Assembly: GCA_016779485.1 (NCBI GenBank)
Contig: JADHNN010000001.1
Location: forward strand, 223,885 to 279,235
Origin: Gammaproteobacteria bacterium
GTDB taxonomy: Bacteria > Pseudomonadota > Gammaproteobacteria > GCA-002705445 > GCA-002716945
Length of the DNA stretch: 55,351 bases
Direction of reading: 5' to 3'
Part shown: positions 1 through 11,111 of the stretch, piece after piece
Position numbering within the stretch: the stretch's first letter is position 1
How the letters are laid out: each line of letters begins with the position of its first letter
Notes under the pieces: generated by a model
Databases searched by the model: none
Seen by the model: the letters and a program-made list of their open reading frames with translations, nothing else
Told to the model about the DNA's origin: nothing
Program-made: the position numbers and the translations under genes

Positions 1-328
1 TGGACCTACCCATGTGTATTTTCTTACCTAGTTCACCAACTTCTTTTGTAAGAGCCTGTTCAATATTCATATGTACATCTTCGTATTTAATAGACAAAGA
101 AAGTTTTCCTGAATTATATTTTTTTTGAACGGCATTCAGCCCTTTGACAAGAGACCTCGATTCTTTTTTAGAAATTATCTTACAATCAGAAAGCATTTCT
201 GCATGAGCAATGCAAACTTTTATATCACAATCAAACAGAAGATGGTCGATACTAATGCTCTCAGAAAACTCAAGTACGTCTTCATCAAGCCCTTTTTTAA
301 ATCTTCCTGACCATGTTGAGTTTTTCAT
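1..328 (-). CDS. argH: argininosuccinate lyase, N-terminal part (runs off window)
   Basis: This is the first 109 codons of an argininosuccinate lyase, which splits argininosuccinate into arginine and fumarate in the last step of arginine synthesis. The visible part begins MKNSTWSGRFKKG, matching the WGGRF-type start of the family, and carries EDVHMNIE, the family's conserved segment around residue 85. The remaining ~350 residues lie beyond the window edge. It is transcribed away from hemC across a 75-base gap. An argH-hemC neighbourhood is known from Pseudomonas-type gammaproteobacteria, which supports the call. Confidence 0.9.
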   Translation of the reverse strand, partial: MKNSTWSGRFKKGLDEDVLEFSESISIDHLLFDCDIKVCIAHAEMLSDCKIISKKESRSLVKGLNAVQKKYNSGKLSLSIKYEDVHMNIEQALTKEVGELGKKIHMGRS

Positions 329-368
329 AATAAATTCATTGAAGTTTTAATATATGTCATATTGCAAG

Positions 369-374
369 TATACT
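369..374 (+). promoter_or_regulatory. candidate -10 element of the hemC promoter
   Basis: TATACT lies 29 bases before the ATG at 404. No good -35 hexamer is visible at 16-18 bases. It would start transcription near 381. That places the upstream TTG at 362 outside the mRNA and favours ATG 404 as the hemC start. Confidence 0.4.
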
Positions 375-403
375 ATAACTGGAAAGTTGGTAATGCAATA
401 ATC

Positions 404-1312
404 ATGAATAAAATTAAACTGGCGACTCGAAAAAGCCCTTTAGCGCTAAAACAGGCAAATATGGTCAGAGATTATCTAATAGATAATAAAACTTTCAGCG
501 AAATTATTCTTGTGCCTATGACAACCGCGGGTGACAAAGTTGACAGCCAAACATTCAAAAGAGACGGAGGAAAAGGTCTTTTTTTAAAAGAGCTTGAGAG
601 TTGTTTGATCAGCGGAAAAGCAGACATAGCAATACATTCTATGAAAGATGTTCCTGCAAAAGTTGATACTAGATTTGCTGTTAGCACAATAATGAAAAGA
701 GAAGATCCTAGAGATATATTCATTTCGGAAAAATATAAGAGATTAGCAGATGTTCAGAAAGGCACAATAGGTTCGTCTAGCCCAAGAAGGCAGGCAATGA
801 TAAAAAACAAATACAGTAAACTAGAGACAAAAGAAATAAGGGGCAACATTCAAACAAGACTTAAGAAGCTTAAAGAAGATAATTTAGACGGTATAATACT
901 TGCTAAAGCAGGACTCAAAAGAATGGGCATCTCTGATGTAATTACAGAAAATTTAGACTTAAATGATTTTTTACCGTCGCCAGGACAAGGAATCTTATGT
1001 CTAGAGTGTTTGTCTACAAATGAGACAATAATAAAAAAAATAAAAAAAGTTATAGATAAAAACACTGAAATTTGTAGCATCACTGAAAGGTTGTTTGTAG
1101 AAAATATTGATGGCGACTGCTTGTCCCCTATTGGAGCGCATGCTGTGATTAAAAATAATTTATTAACACTGACCGGTTATGTGGGGTCTTTAGATGGTAA
1201 AGATTTTATAAAAAATAAAGTTTCAGGAAAAAAAGATGATCATATTCAGCTTGCAAACAAACTATCTGATGTATTTATAAAACTAGGAGCAAAAAGGATG
1301 TTGAAATGCTAG
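404..1312 (+). CDS. hemC: porphobilinogen deaminase (hydroxymethylbilane synthase)
   Basis: A 302-residue enzyme that joins four porphobilinogen molecules into hydroxymethylbilane, early in haem synthesis in the cytoplasm. The N-terminus MNKIKLATRKSPLALKQA is the classic RxSxLAxxQ substrate-binding start. The middle has HSMKDVP and GSSSPRRQA. Cys239, in ENIDGDCLSPIGAHA, is the expected attachment point of the dipyrromethane cofactor. I chose ATG 404 because an in-frame TTG at 362 would add 14 unconserved residues and precede a plausible -10 box. The gene overlaps hemD by 7 bases, so the two are probably translated together. Confidence 0.96.
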   Translation: MNKIKLATRKSPLALKQANMVRDYLIDNKTFSEIILVPMTTAGDKVDSQTFKRDGGKGLFLKELESCLISGKADIAIHSMKDVPAKVDTRFAVSTIMKREDPRDIFISEKYKRLADVQKGTIGSSSPRRQAMIKNKYSKLETKEIRGNIQTRLKKLKEDNLDGIILAKAGLKRMGISDVITENLDLNDFLPSPGQGILCLECLSTNETIIKKIKKVIDKNTEICSITERLFVENIDGDCLSPIGAHAVIKNNLLTLTGYVGSLDGKDFIKNKVSGKKDDHIQLANKLSDVFIKLGAKRMLKC

Positions 1313-2010
1313 ATGTGATACTTGTATCTAACTTCTCGATGAAGGATGAGCTCTCTGAGTTATTAAATAATAGTGGTTTTGATTTTCATGATTGTCTTAT
1401 ACAGGATATACAACATATCGAGAGGTATCCTATCGATGATGAGTATAAAACTATTATTATCCAAAGTGCCAATGCTATTAAGAAAATAGACTCAAGCAAT
1501 AACCATATATACAACACAGAGCGAGTATATGGTATTGGGCCAAACTGCAAAAACTGGGCGGAGAAGAAGTTTGGGATAAAATGTCTTATTCCGGATGAAG
1601 AGTATTCAAGTGTAGGTTTAATAAAAAAAATAGAATCAGATATGTACAGCCTTGGTAAAACATTACTTCTCAAGGGTATCGGCGGAAAAGAAACAATAAT
1701 CAATTATCTTAAAGAGAAAGATATGAAATTTAATGTCTGTGATGTGTACGAACGTGTTCTAAATCTTGATAACTTAGCTAAAGTAGCTGAGATGACATCT
1801 AAAGAATGCATAATAATTGCGTTTAGTAAAAGTAGTATAGAGCCTCTAATAAATGAAAAAAAAGCTGATTTAAAAAAAATACATTTTTTTATTCTTGATA
1901 AGTCTGATGAACAAATTTTAAACAGGAATGATGTAGCGTCGATTACTATGATTGATGATATCTATGATATCAAATCGTTAGCTAATAAAATACGCGAGAT
2001 AAATGGATAG
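1306..2010 (+). CDS. hemD: uroporphyrinogen-III synthase
   Basis: A 234-residue protein that would close and invert ring D of hydroxymethylbilane to give uroporphyrinogen III. The family is poorly conserved. Here the VYGIGPNCKNWAEKKFGI stretch (vGpaTaxalxxxG type), the following EEYSSVGLIKKI, and the GIGGKETI and IIIAFSKSSIEPL segments fit the two-domain HemD fold. Position strongly supports the call: it overlaps the end of hemC and is followed by another overlapping gene. The length is close to the usual 245 residues. Confidence 0.85.
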   Translation: MLDVILVSNFSMKDELSELLNNSGFDFHDCLIQDIQHIERYPIDDEYKTIIIQSANAIKKIDSSNNHIYNTERVYGIGPNCKNWAEKKFGIKCLIPDEEYSSVGLIKKIESDMYSLGKTLLLKGIGGKETIINYLKEKDMKFNVCDVYERVLNLDNLAKVAEMTSKECIIIAFSKSSIEPLINEKKADLKKIHFFILDKSDEQILNRNDVASITMIDDIYDIKSLANKIREING

Positions 2011-2842
2011 AGTATATTTAATAGGTAATGGGTATGTGTGTAATTTTATAACTGCTAAATTCAGCAGTAAATATGATTTTGTAGGAATCTGCAGGTCAAA
2101 AAAAGATAATTGTGCTCATAATTATTCCATAGATGTATCCAATGACAGCGGGATGTTAAAAGAAATTATAGATAAGGATGGTTATGTTGTTTATCTAGCT
2201 CCTCCACAAAACACAGGTCTTAAAGATCAGATATTGGTTAAATTTTTATCCTCAATTGTAAAAAGAAAGGTCAAAAAGATTATTTATATAAGTACTAGTG
2301 GTGTTTATGGTGACAAAAAAGATGCGCTAGTAAGTGAAAACGAGAAAATAATGCCCCTTACTGAGAGAGCACAAAGAAGAGCTGATGCCGAATATCAAAT
2401 TAAAAATAGTGGCATCAAGTATACAATACTTAGAGTTCCTGGCATATACGGCAAAGGGCGTCTACCTTTGAAGAGAGTAAACGATAGATTGCCGCTAATT
2501 AAAAACGAGATCTGTAAACACACAAACCTAATTAATGCTAAAGATTTATCAAATATAATCATACAAACATTAACAAATAATAATACAGACAACATAATAA
2601 TGAATGTTAGTGATGGCACACCAATTAAAACAACAGAATATTATCTACATATATATGATCAATTAAATATGAAATATCCAGAATTCATAGACTACGAAAA
2701 AGCTAACAAAACTTATGACTCGAAGAGAAAGAGTTTCATAAATGAATCAAGGATATTAGACGTGTCGTTAATGAATGAGATTTTTCCAGATATTATTGAA
2801 TACAAGGACATAAAAGAAGGTATCAAAGACAGCTTAGGATAA
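2003..2842 (+). CDS. NAD(P)-dependent atypical SDR / epimerase-like protein (YeeZ-like)
   Basis: A 279-residue Rossmann-fold protein. The N-terminus MDRVYLIGNGYV gives a GxGxxG-like loop. YISTSGVYGDKKDALVSE near residue 95 is the signature of the YeeZ-like atypical SDR/epimerase group, and LRVPGIYGKGRLPLKR near residue 147 is the matching later motif. The usual YxxxK pair is not seen: after PLTERAQRRADAEYQIK the arrangement is atypical. The substrate is unknown. It overlaps hemD by 8 bases and so belongs to the hem operon, but nothing in the sequence ties it to tetrapyrrole chemistry. It ends 2 bases from the convergent ParA-like gene. Confidence 0.75.
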   Translation: MDRVYLIGNGYVCNFITAKFSSKYDFVGICRSKKDNCAHNYSIDVSNDSGMLKEIIDKDGYVVYLAPPQNTGLKDQILVKFLSSIVKRKVKKIIYISTSGVYGDKKDALVSENEKIMPLTERAQRRADAEYQIKNSGIKYTILRVPGIYGKGRLPLKRVNDRLPLIKNEICKHTNLINAKDLSNIIIQTLTNNNTDNIIMNVSDGTPIKTTEYYLHIYDQLNMKYPEFIDYEKANKTYDSKRKSFINESRILDVSLMNEIFPDIIEYKDIKEGIKDSLG

Positions 2843-2844
2843 AG

Positions 2845-3474
2845 TTATTTTCTTTTAGTTTTGAGCCACGATATCAAAGGTTTCCACTCTTCTCTATCTT
2901 GTGCGGTCATAGATTGGCCCATCTCAAATATACCAATACCTTTTTTTGCAGCATTTATATAATTGGTATTGTCGCGAAAAGCGCTAACATACCTTATCCC
3001 CCTCTCATTCACAAGGTAATCATCTAACTCTTCAAATATATTTGTATTAGCTCTACATCTGTTTGCCACAAGACAAATATCTGTTCTGTTTCTGACAACG
3101 CTACCAAGATTTCTTATGGATTTAAGAAAGTCCCTCGCAGCAGACATATCTATGGGAGATGGAAGCACGGGTATAATTATTTTCCTTGCTTTTTTTATGT
3201 ATGTTTCTAATCTAGCGCCATATATTGCTGCAGGCACATCAATAATCGTAATATCATTTACTTTAGACGATGTTTTGTTGGGAAGCGATGACAATCCTTT
3301 GATTTTAGCCTTTGTTATTGGCCTTGATGAAAGCCAATTTAATGAAGATGCTTGAGGATCTAAATCGACAAGAGTGACATTAAATGAATTTACTGCATAA
3401 TATGCAGCAAGATTAGTGGATATTGTTGTTTTGCCTGAACCGCCTTTAGCGTTTATTACCATTATGCTAGACAT
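2845..3474 (-). CDS. orphan ParA-family ATPase
   Basis: A 209-residue deviant Walker A ATPase: MVINAKGGSGKTTISTNLAA carries the signature lysine near residue 11, VDLDPQASSLNWLSSR follows, and DITIIDVPAA is the Walker B region. It is shorter than the ParA at 16527 and has no ParB-type partner beside it. Short ParA/MIPZ-like ATPases position plasmids, chromosomes or large protein assemblies; which of these applies cannot be told here. The ATG is preceded by AGAGG. It is co-directional with xthA-gyrB-recF-dnaN-dnaA but separated from xthA by 41 bases. Confidence 0.8.
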   Translation of the reverse strand: MSSIMVINAKGGSGKTTISTNLAAYYAVNSFNVTLVDLDPQASSLNWLSSRPITKAKIKGLSSLPNKTSSKVNDITIIDVPAAIYGARLETYIKKARKIIIPVLPSPIDMSAARDFLKSIRNLGSVVRNRTDICLVANRCRANTNIFEELDDYLVNERGIRYVSAFRDNTNYINAAKKGIGIFEMGQSMTAQDREEWKPLISWLKTKRK

Positions 3475-3515
3475 ATATACCTCTATTATAAATATAGCAG
3501 ACTATGCCTATTAGT

Positions 3516-4297
3516 CTAGATATGATTTTCTATCTCTATCATAACTGGTGCATGGTCAGATGTTTTTGGCTGTTCTTTGCACCATGATTTGTGCCTTGTG
3601 TCCTTATGGACTTCATATTTTTTGATAGATTTATATGTTATTTGGCTTGCTAAAAAAAGATCAATTCTATACCCAATATCCCTATGAAAAGCTCCGCCAC
3701 GATAATCCCACCATGTGTAAGGAGATTCATTTGTTTTATCATTGTAACAATCGTTTAAACCTAGGTTTATAATAGATTGAAGCGCATCTCTTTCTTTGTC
3801 AGAACATAAAATATCGTCTGCCGAAAAGTTATAAGCATCTTTTTTCCTCGGCACAATATTAAAATCTCCCAGGACAATGAGCTTAGGATGCAGTTTAAGT
3901 TGTTCGCTAATATACTTAGATGCCTTATCGAGCCAATTGAGCTTATGTAGATATTTGTCAGAATTAATAGCCTGACCATTGACAACATAGAAATTAATGA
4001 CTCGTACACCATGGTAGGTTCCAGCTATAGACCTCTTCTCATCATCTGTTATGTTCACAGGATTAAGCTCTATATTTTGTCCTTTTATTTTTGAAATTAT
4101 TGAAACACCATTGTATGTTTTCTGGCATGTTTGAACGCTTTCATACCCAGCGTTATGCAGTGCTTCTAACGGATACTTTTCATCTAAACATTTAAGTTCT
4201 TGCAGACACAAGACATCTGGCTTGTATTCGTTTAAATATTTTAAGATGTTTGGTAGTCTTACGTTTATTGAGTTAACGTTCCAAGTGACAATTTTCA

Positions 4298-4298
<1 letters not shown>
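3516..4298 (-). CDS. xthA: exodeoxyribonuclease III (AP endonuclease)
   Basis: A 260-residue member of the Mg2+-dependent exonuclease/endonuclease/phosphatase family, which cuts DNA at abasic sites and degrades 3' ends in base-excision repair. The motifs occur in order: KIVTWNVNSINVR at the start, CLQELKC (catalytic Glu), GDFNIVP (Asp/Asn pair) near residue 150, and the terminal SDHAPVMIEI (Asp-His). The length is typical. The ATG shares one base with the gyrB stop codon (TAATG), so it is probably translated by re-initiation from gyrB mRNA. Confidence 0.95.
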
Positions 4299-7789
<3,491 letters not shown>

Positions 7790-7797
<8 letters not shown>

Positions 7798-8896
7798 GCA
7801 TAGGCATTATTACAAATATTGATTCATTGGCGTTTTCATCAAGTAATGTGCAACCTGAATTTTGATCATTAATACAGATATCTAATGTATCACCATCAAT
7901 TACATCTATGACGTCTTGAAGGTAAGATATGTTGAACCCTATTGAAATTTCATCCCCATCATAAATTGCATCTACAACATCTTCACCAACCTCGCTTTCT
8001 GTATTGCTTGAAATAAGATGTAAAGAACTAGGTGATGGTGTTAGCTTAACACCTTTATATTGTTGATTGACAACTTTAGAAATAATGTTGAGTGAATTTT
8101 TAAGAGTTTGTTTGTTAATTCTAATTTTAGATTGAATTTTTTCCGGTATAACTTTATTAAAATTAGGATATGTCCCTTCTATGAGTTTTGATATTAATAT
8201 AAATTCACCAATTGTAAACATAACCATATTGTTAGTAACATTAATTTCTACTACTTGTTCTTTATTGTTGTTAAATGTACTTATAATCCTATTAATTTCA
8301 GTTATTGCTTTTCTTGGTATGATAATAGATATATCTAAGTCGCTTTTTATTAATGATGTGTACTTTGCAAGTCTATGACCATCTGTACATACAGCAACTA
8401 TCATGCCTTCCTGTGTACAAATATGGAGCCCGTTTAAAAAATGTCTAGCATCCTGGTAGGCCATAGCAAATGATGTCTTTGTTATTATTTTTAATAGCTC
8501 TTCATTTGTAATAGTTATAGAGTTTGATCCTTTGTCTGTGCTCATATGAGGATAATCTGAAGCATCTAGTGTTTGAAGTGAGACTTTACTCTTACCAGCT
8601 GTTATATCAACCTTCTTACCATCATAATATAGTGTTATTTCGTCATAAGCTGATAGTGCACTACATATCTCTAATAGTTTTTTAGCTGGAGCTGTAAACA
8701 ATCCGTTTTCATCAGATACACATGCCACTGTAGTAGTAACTTGTATCTCTAAGTCAGAAGTTGTAAATGTAGCTATATTATCAGCTATACTAACCTTAAC
8801 GTTTCCAAGTACCACAAGCGTTTGTTTAGCTTCAGCGGTAGGCACTATATTTTTTAATTTGTCTAGAAGCTCCTTTGTTTTAAATATTAATTTCAT
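7790..8896 (-). CDS. dnaN: DNA polymerase III subunit beta (sliding clamp)
   Basis: A 368-residue clamp that encircles DNA and tethers DNA polymerase III. The start MKLIFKTKELLDKLKNIVPTA, the ATFTTSDLEIQVTTTV segment, the mid-protein VCTDGHRLAKYT signature and the C-terminal FVIMPMRV (canonical YVVMPMRL) place it firmly. Three similar domains of ~120 residues fit the length of 366 in E. coli. It is second in the dnaA-dnaN-recF-gyrB block, 149 bases after dnaA, and overlaps recF by 8 bases. Confidence 0.97.
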
Positions 8897-9008
8897 ATAT
8901 ATATTATATGTTATTTTTATATATTCTTTTTATTATTTTTTATGAGGAACGCGCTGTGCTTTCTTCTTTATAAAGAGTGAATTTCTATTTAGAAAGTAGT
9001 TCAAAAGC

Positions 9009-9017
9009 TGTGGATAA
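9009..9017 (-). promoter_or_regulatory. perfect DnaA box in the dnaN-dnaA gap
   Basis: The plus strand reads TGTGGATAA, so the minus strand carries the consensus TTATCCACA. A weaker relative, TTATTAACA, lies at 9033-9041. The surrounding 149-base gap is very AT-rich. The site may be part of oriC or an autoregulatory site between dnaA and dnaN; one strong box alone does not define an origin. Confidence 0.6.
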
Positions 9018-9045
9018 ATTTTAGGTTTTTATTTATTAACAGGTT

Positions 9046-10341
9046 TTACCCGTTATTTAGTATATGTACTATATTTATATAGTCTTGTGCTATTTGAGCA
9101 TCTTCTTTTTTTAATTTACTTATTTTTTTATTAGCGTGAATAACTGTGGTGTGGTCTCTCCCTCCAAACCCATCCCCTATTGAAGGCAGACTGTTATTGG
9201 TTAAGTCTTTACACAATGCCATAGCCATGTGCCTCGGAAGTGTTATTTTTTTGTCTCTCTTGCTCGATAAAATATCACTCACCCTGGTTTTATAATAATT
9301 TGCTGTAATTTTTTGAATTTGGTCTATTGTAATCATTCTTTGGTTAAGAGATAAAAGATCAGCTAATGTTTCTTTTGTAAATTCTAATGTAATATCACAT
9401 TTCTTAAATCGAGACGTAGCTATAACACGCCTTAGGTTACCCTCCAGCTCTCTAACATTTGAATTTATATTCTTTGCTAAGAAAAAAGCTACTTCATTCG
9501 TTATTGATGATCCTAAAGCCTCTGATTTAGCCTGAAGAATTGCAACCCTTGTTTCTAAATCTGGCGGATCTATAGACACATTCATACCCCAAACTAACCG
9601 AGACTTAATTCTATCCTCTAATCCACTAATTTCTTTCGGATATTTATCACATGTTAAAACAACTTGTTTTTTATATTCAAACAACGCGTTAAATGTATGG
9701 AAAAACTCTTCTTGAGATCTCTCTTTACCAGCAAAAAATTGTATATCATCTATTAGAAGCACATCTAAGTTTCTATAAAATCTCTTAAACTCTTCCATTT
9801 GACTATTTCTCAAAGCAGTTACCATATTCTGTACAAACTTTTCGGAATGCAAATACACTACTTTTTTGTTTGCCTTGCTTAGCAGGTTCCCTATTGAATG
9901 TAGCAGGTGGGTTTTGCCTAGCCCAACACCACCATAAATATAGAGCGGATTAAACATGCCTGGTTCGTTTACTACAGATAGACAGGCCGCTTTTGCTAGC
10001 TGATTTGACTTACCCTCTACAAATGTATCGAAAGTCATTTCTTTATTAAGATTAGTCCTAAAGCCTCTTGGGGTTACTATCGATTGACCGTGCTTAACCT
10101 TGCTTTCTACACTCAAATCCACAACTAGATTAGAATGTAGCTGACCCACAACAAACATAATTTTATCTAAAAAATTTCTCTCAACTTCTTCTTTCATAAA
10201 CTTGTTTGGAGCTAAAAGGCTTATGCCAGATTCACTGTATTTTACCCCTAAAGGTTTAATCCATGTTCTCATTTCTTTTTCAGACAAAACCTTAGATAAT
10301 TCTTGGGTACATTTAATCCATATATTGCTTTCTTTAATCAT
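9046..10341 (-). CDS. dnaA: chromosomal replication initiator DnaA
   Basis: This AAA+ initiator binds DnaA boxes and melts the origin. Domain I begins MIKESNIWIKCTQEL with the conserved MRTWIKPL. Domain II is very short. Domain III carries Walker A GGVGLGKTHLLHSIGN and Walker B LLIDDIQFFAGKERSQEEFF. Domain IV ends with the DnaA-box reading signature GGRDHTTVIHANKKI. At 431 residues it is shorter than the E. coli protein (467), mainly in the linker. I prefer ATG 10341; a TTG at 10353 (435 residues) is possible and has a weak GAG ahead of it. It diverges from rpmH. Confidence 0.96.
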   Translation of the reverse strand: MIKESNIWIKCTQELSKVLSEKEMRTWIKPLGVKYSESGISLLAPNKFMKEEVERNFLDKIMFVVGQLHSNLVVDLSVESKVKHGQSIVTPRGFRTNLNKEMTFDTFVEGKSNQLAKAACLSVVNEPGMFNPLYIYGGVGLGKTHLLHSIGNLLSKANKKVVYLHSEKFVQNMVTALRNSQMEEFKRFYRNLDVLLIDDIQFFAGKERSQEEFFHTFNALFEYKKQVVLTCDKYPKEISGLEDRIKSRLVWGMNVSIDPPDLETRVAILQAKSEALGSSITNEVAFFLAKNINSNVRELEGNLRRVIATSRFKKCDITLEFTKETLADLLSLNQRMITIDQIQKITANYYKTRVSDILSSKRDKKITLPRHMAMALCKDLTNNSLPSIGDGFGGRDHTTVIHANKKISKLKKEDAQIAQDYINIVHILNNG

Positions 10342-10382
10342 TTGGACGTTCAATATCTCATGAAAAAAGTTAAATTAATATA

Positions 10383-10411
10383 TTGACATAATGATTATAT
10401 CGAATCATTAT
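10383..10411 (+). promoter_or_regulatory. rpmH promoter (TTGACA, 17 bases, CATTAT)
   Basis: A perfect -35 (10383-10388) and a fair -10 (10406-10411) are separated by 17 bases. The rpmH ATG follows the -10 by only 7 bases, and no Shine-Dalgarno sequence is visible. If this promoter is used, the transcript would have almost no leader. Confidence 0.6.
10388..10411. repeat. inverted repeat across the dnaA/rpmH divergent promoter
   Basis: The arms ATAATGATT (10388-10396) and AATCATTAT (10403-10411) are perfect reverse complements separated by ATATCG. The repeat includes the rpmH -10, and on the minus strand it contains a perfect TATAAT (10399-10394) suited to dnaA. It could be an operator or simply two face-to-face promoters. 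Confidence 0.6.
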
Positions 10412-10418
10412 GCTCTCC

Positions 10419-10553
10419 ATGAAACGTACTTTTCAACCAAGCAACATTAAACGCAAGAGAACTCACGGGTTTAGAGCAAGAATGAAAACCGCTGCAGGTC
10501 GTGCGGTATTAAGCTCAAGAAGGGCTAAAGGTCGCGCCGTACTCTGTCCATAA
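10419..10553 (+). CDS. rpmH: 50S ribosomal protein L34
   Basis: A 44-residue protein beginning [20 protein letters not shown] and ending in [13 protein letters not shown]. This is a full match to L34, a small basic protein of the large ribosomal subunit that is needed for assembly. The usual length is 44-46. An in-frame ATG three codons earlier (10410) is unlikely because it overlaps the -10 box. The gene opens the conserved rpmH-rnpA-yidD-yidC-mnmE series, and its stop is one base before the rnpA start. Confidence 0.97.
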   Translation: MKRTFQPSNIKRKRTHGFRARMKTAAGRAVLSSRRAKGRAVLCP

Positions 10554-10554
10554 T

Positions 10555-10896
10555 TTGTTTTCTTCTAAAAAAGACCTAATAGTGATATCAAAAGACTCGC
10601 TTACTTTTTTTCGTAAGCAGATGCAATTATCGTCATCTAATATTCTTATGTATTACTGTTTTTACACTAAACCCATGATCGGGATAAAAATTTCAAAAAA
10701 AGCACTGCCGCTTGCCGTTTCTAGGAATTCATTAAGGAGATGTTTAATAGAGAAATTTAGAAGTATTGAATTTAAATCAGAGCACTATGCAATCCTTTTG
10801 TCTATAAGTAATAAAATACAAGCTGAAAAAAAAGATATAAATGATATTCTATTGCGAGAATGGACATCATTATTAAACCAATTACACTTGCTCTGA
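10555..10896 (+). CDS. rnpA: ribonuclease P protein component
   Basis: A 113-residue basic protein that assists the catalytic RNase P RNA in maturing tRNA 5' ends. The signature is KKALPLAVSRNSLRRCLIEKFR near residues 46-66 (the RNR motif, with RNSLRR for RNRIKR). The N-terminal half is strongly diverged. The start taken is TTG 10555, one base after the rpmH stop; GTG 10582 is an alternative, and neither has a clear ribosome-binding site. It overlaps yidD by 37 bases, as is common. Confidence 0.88.
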   Translation: MFSSKKDLIVISKDSLTFFRKQMQLSSSNILMYYCFYTKPMIGIKISKKALPLAVSRNSLRRCLIEKFRSIEFKSEHYAILLSISNKIQAEKKDINDILLREWTSLLNQLHLL

Positions 10897-11111
10897 TAGG
10901 CTTAGTTAAGCTTTATCAAATTGTTTTTTCTCCAATTCTTCCTATGACCTGTAGATACTCACCTACATGCTCTGAATACTTTATACAATCGTTACGGCTA
11001 TTTGGGATACTTAAAGGGATAAACCTAACCATTAAAAGAGTCGTTAGTTGCCGGCCTGGAGGCGGTAGCGGGTATGATCCGGTGCCTAAAAAAGAGGACA
11101 CGCGCAAGTGA
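10860..11111 (+). CDS. yidD: membrane protein insertion efficiency factor YidD
   Basis: An 83-residue protein with the family hallmark: an amphipathic N-terminus (IKPITLALIGLVKLYQ), then FSPILPMTCRYSPTCSEY with its three cysteines, and VVSCRPGGGSGYDPVP. YidD helps YidC-dependent membrane insertion and sits on the cytoplasmic face of the inner membrane. The gene lies in its standard place between rnpA and yidC, overlapping both (37 and 4 bases). Confidence 0.96.
   Translation: MDIIIKPITLALIGLVKLYQIVFSPILPMTCRYSPTCSEYFIQSLRLFGILKGINLTIKRVVSCRPGGGSGYDPVPKKEDTRK

Noticed and set aside
362-403. Upstream in-frame TTG start for hemC
   Set aside because: It adds 14 unconserved residues and lies upstream of a probable -10 box; the family start fits ATG 404.
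8941-8980. 12-codon leader-like frame (MRNALCFLLYKE) between dnaA and dnaN
   Set aside because: It is on the strand opposite to dnaN, very short and without any supporting context.
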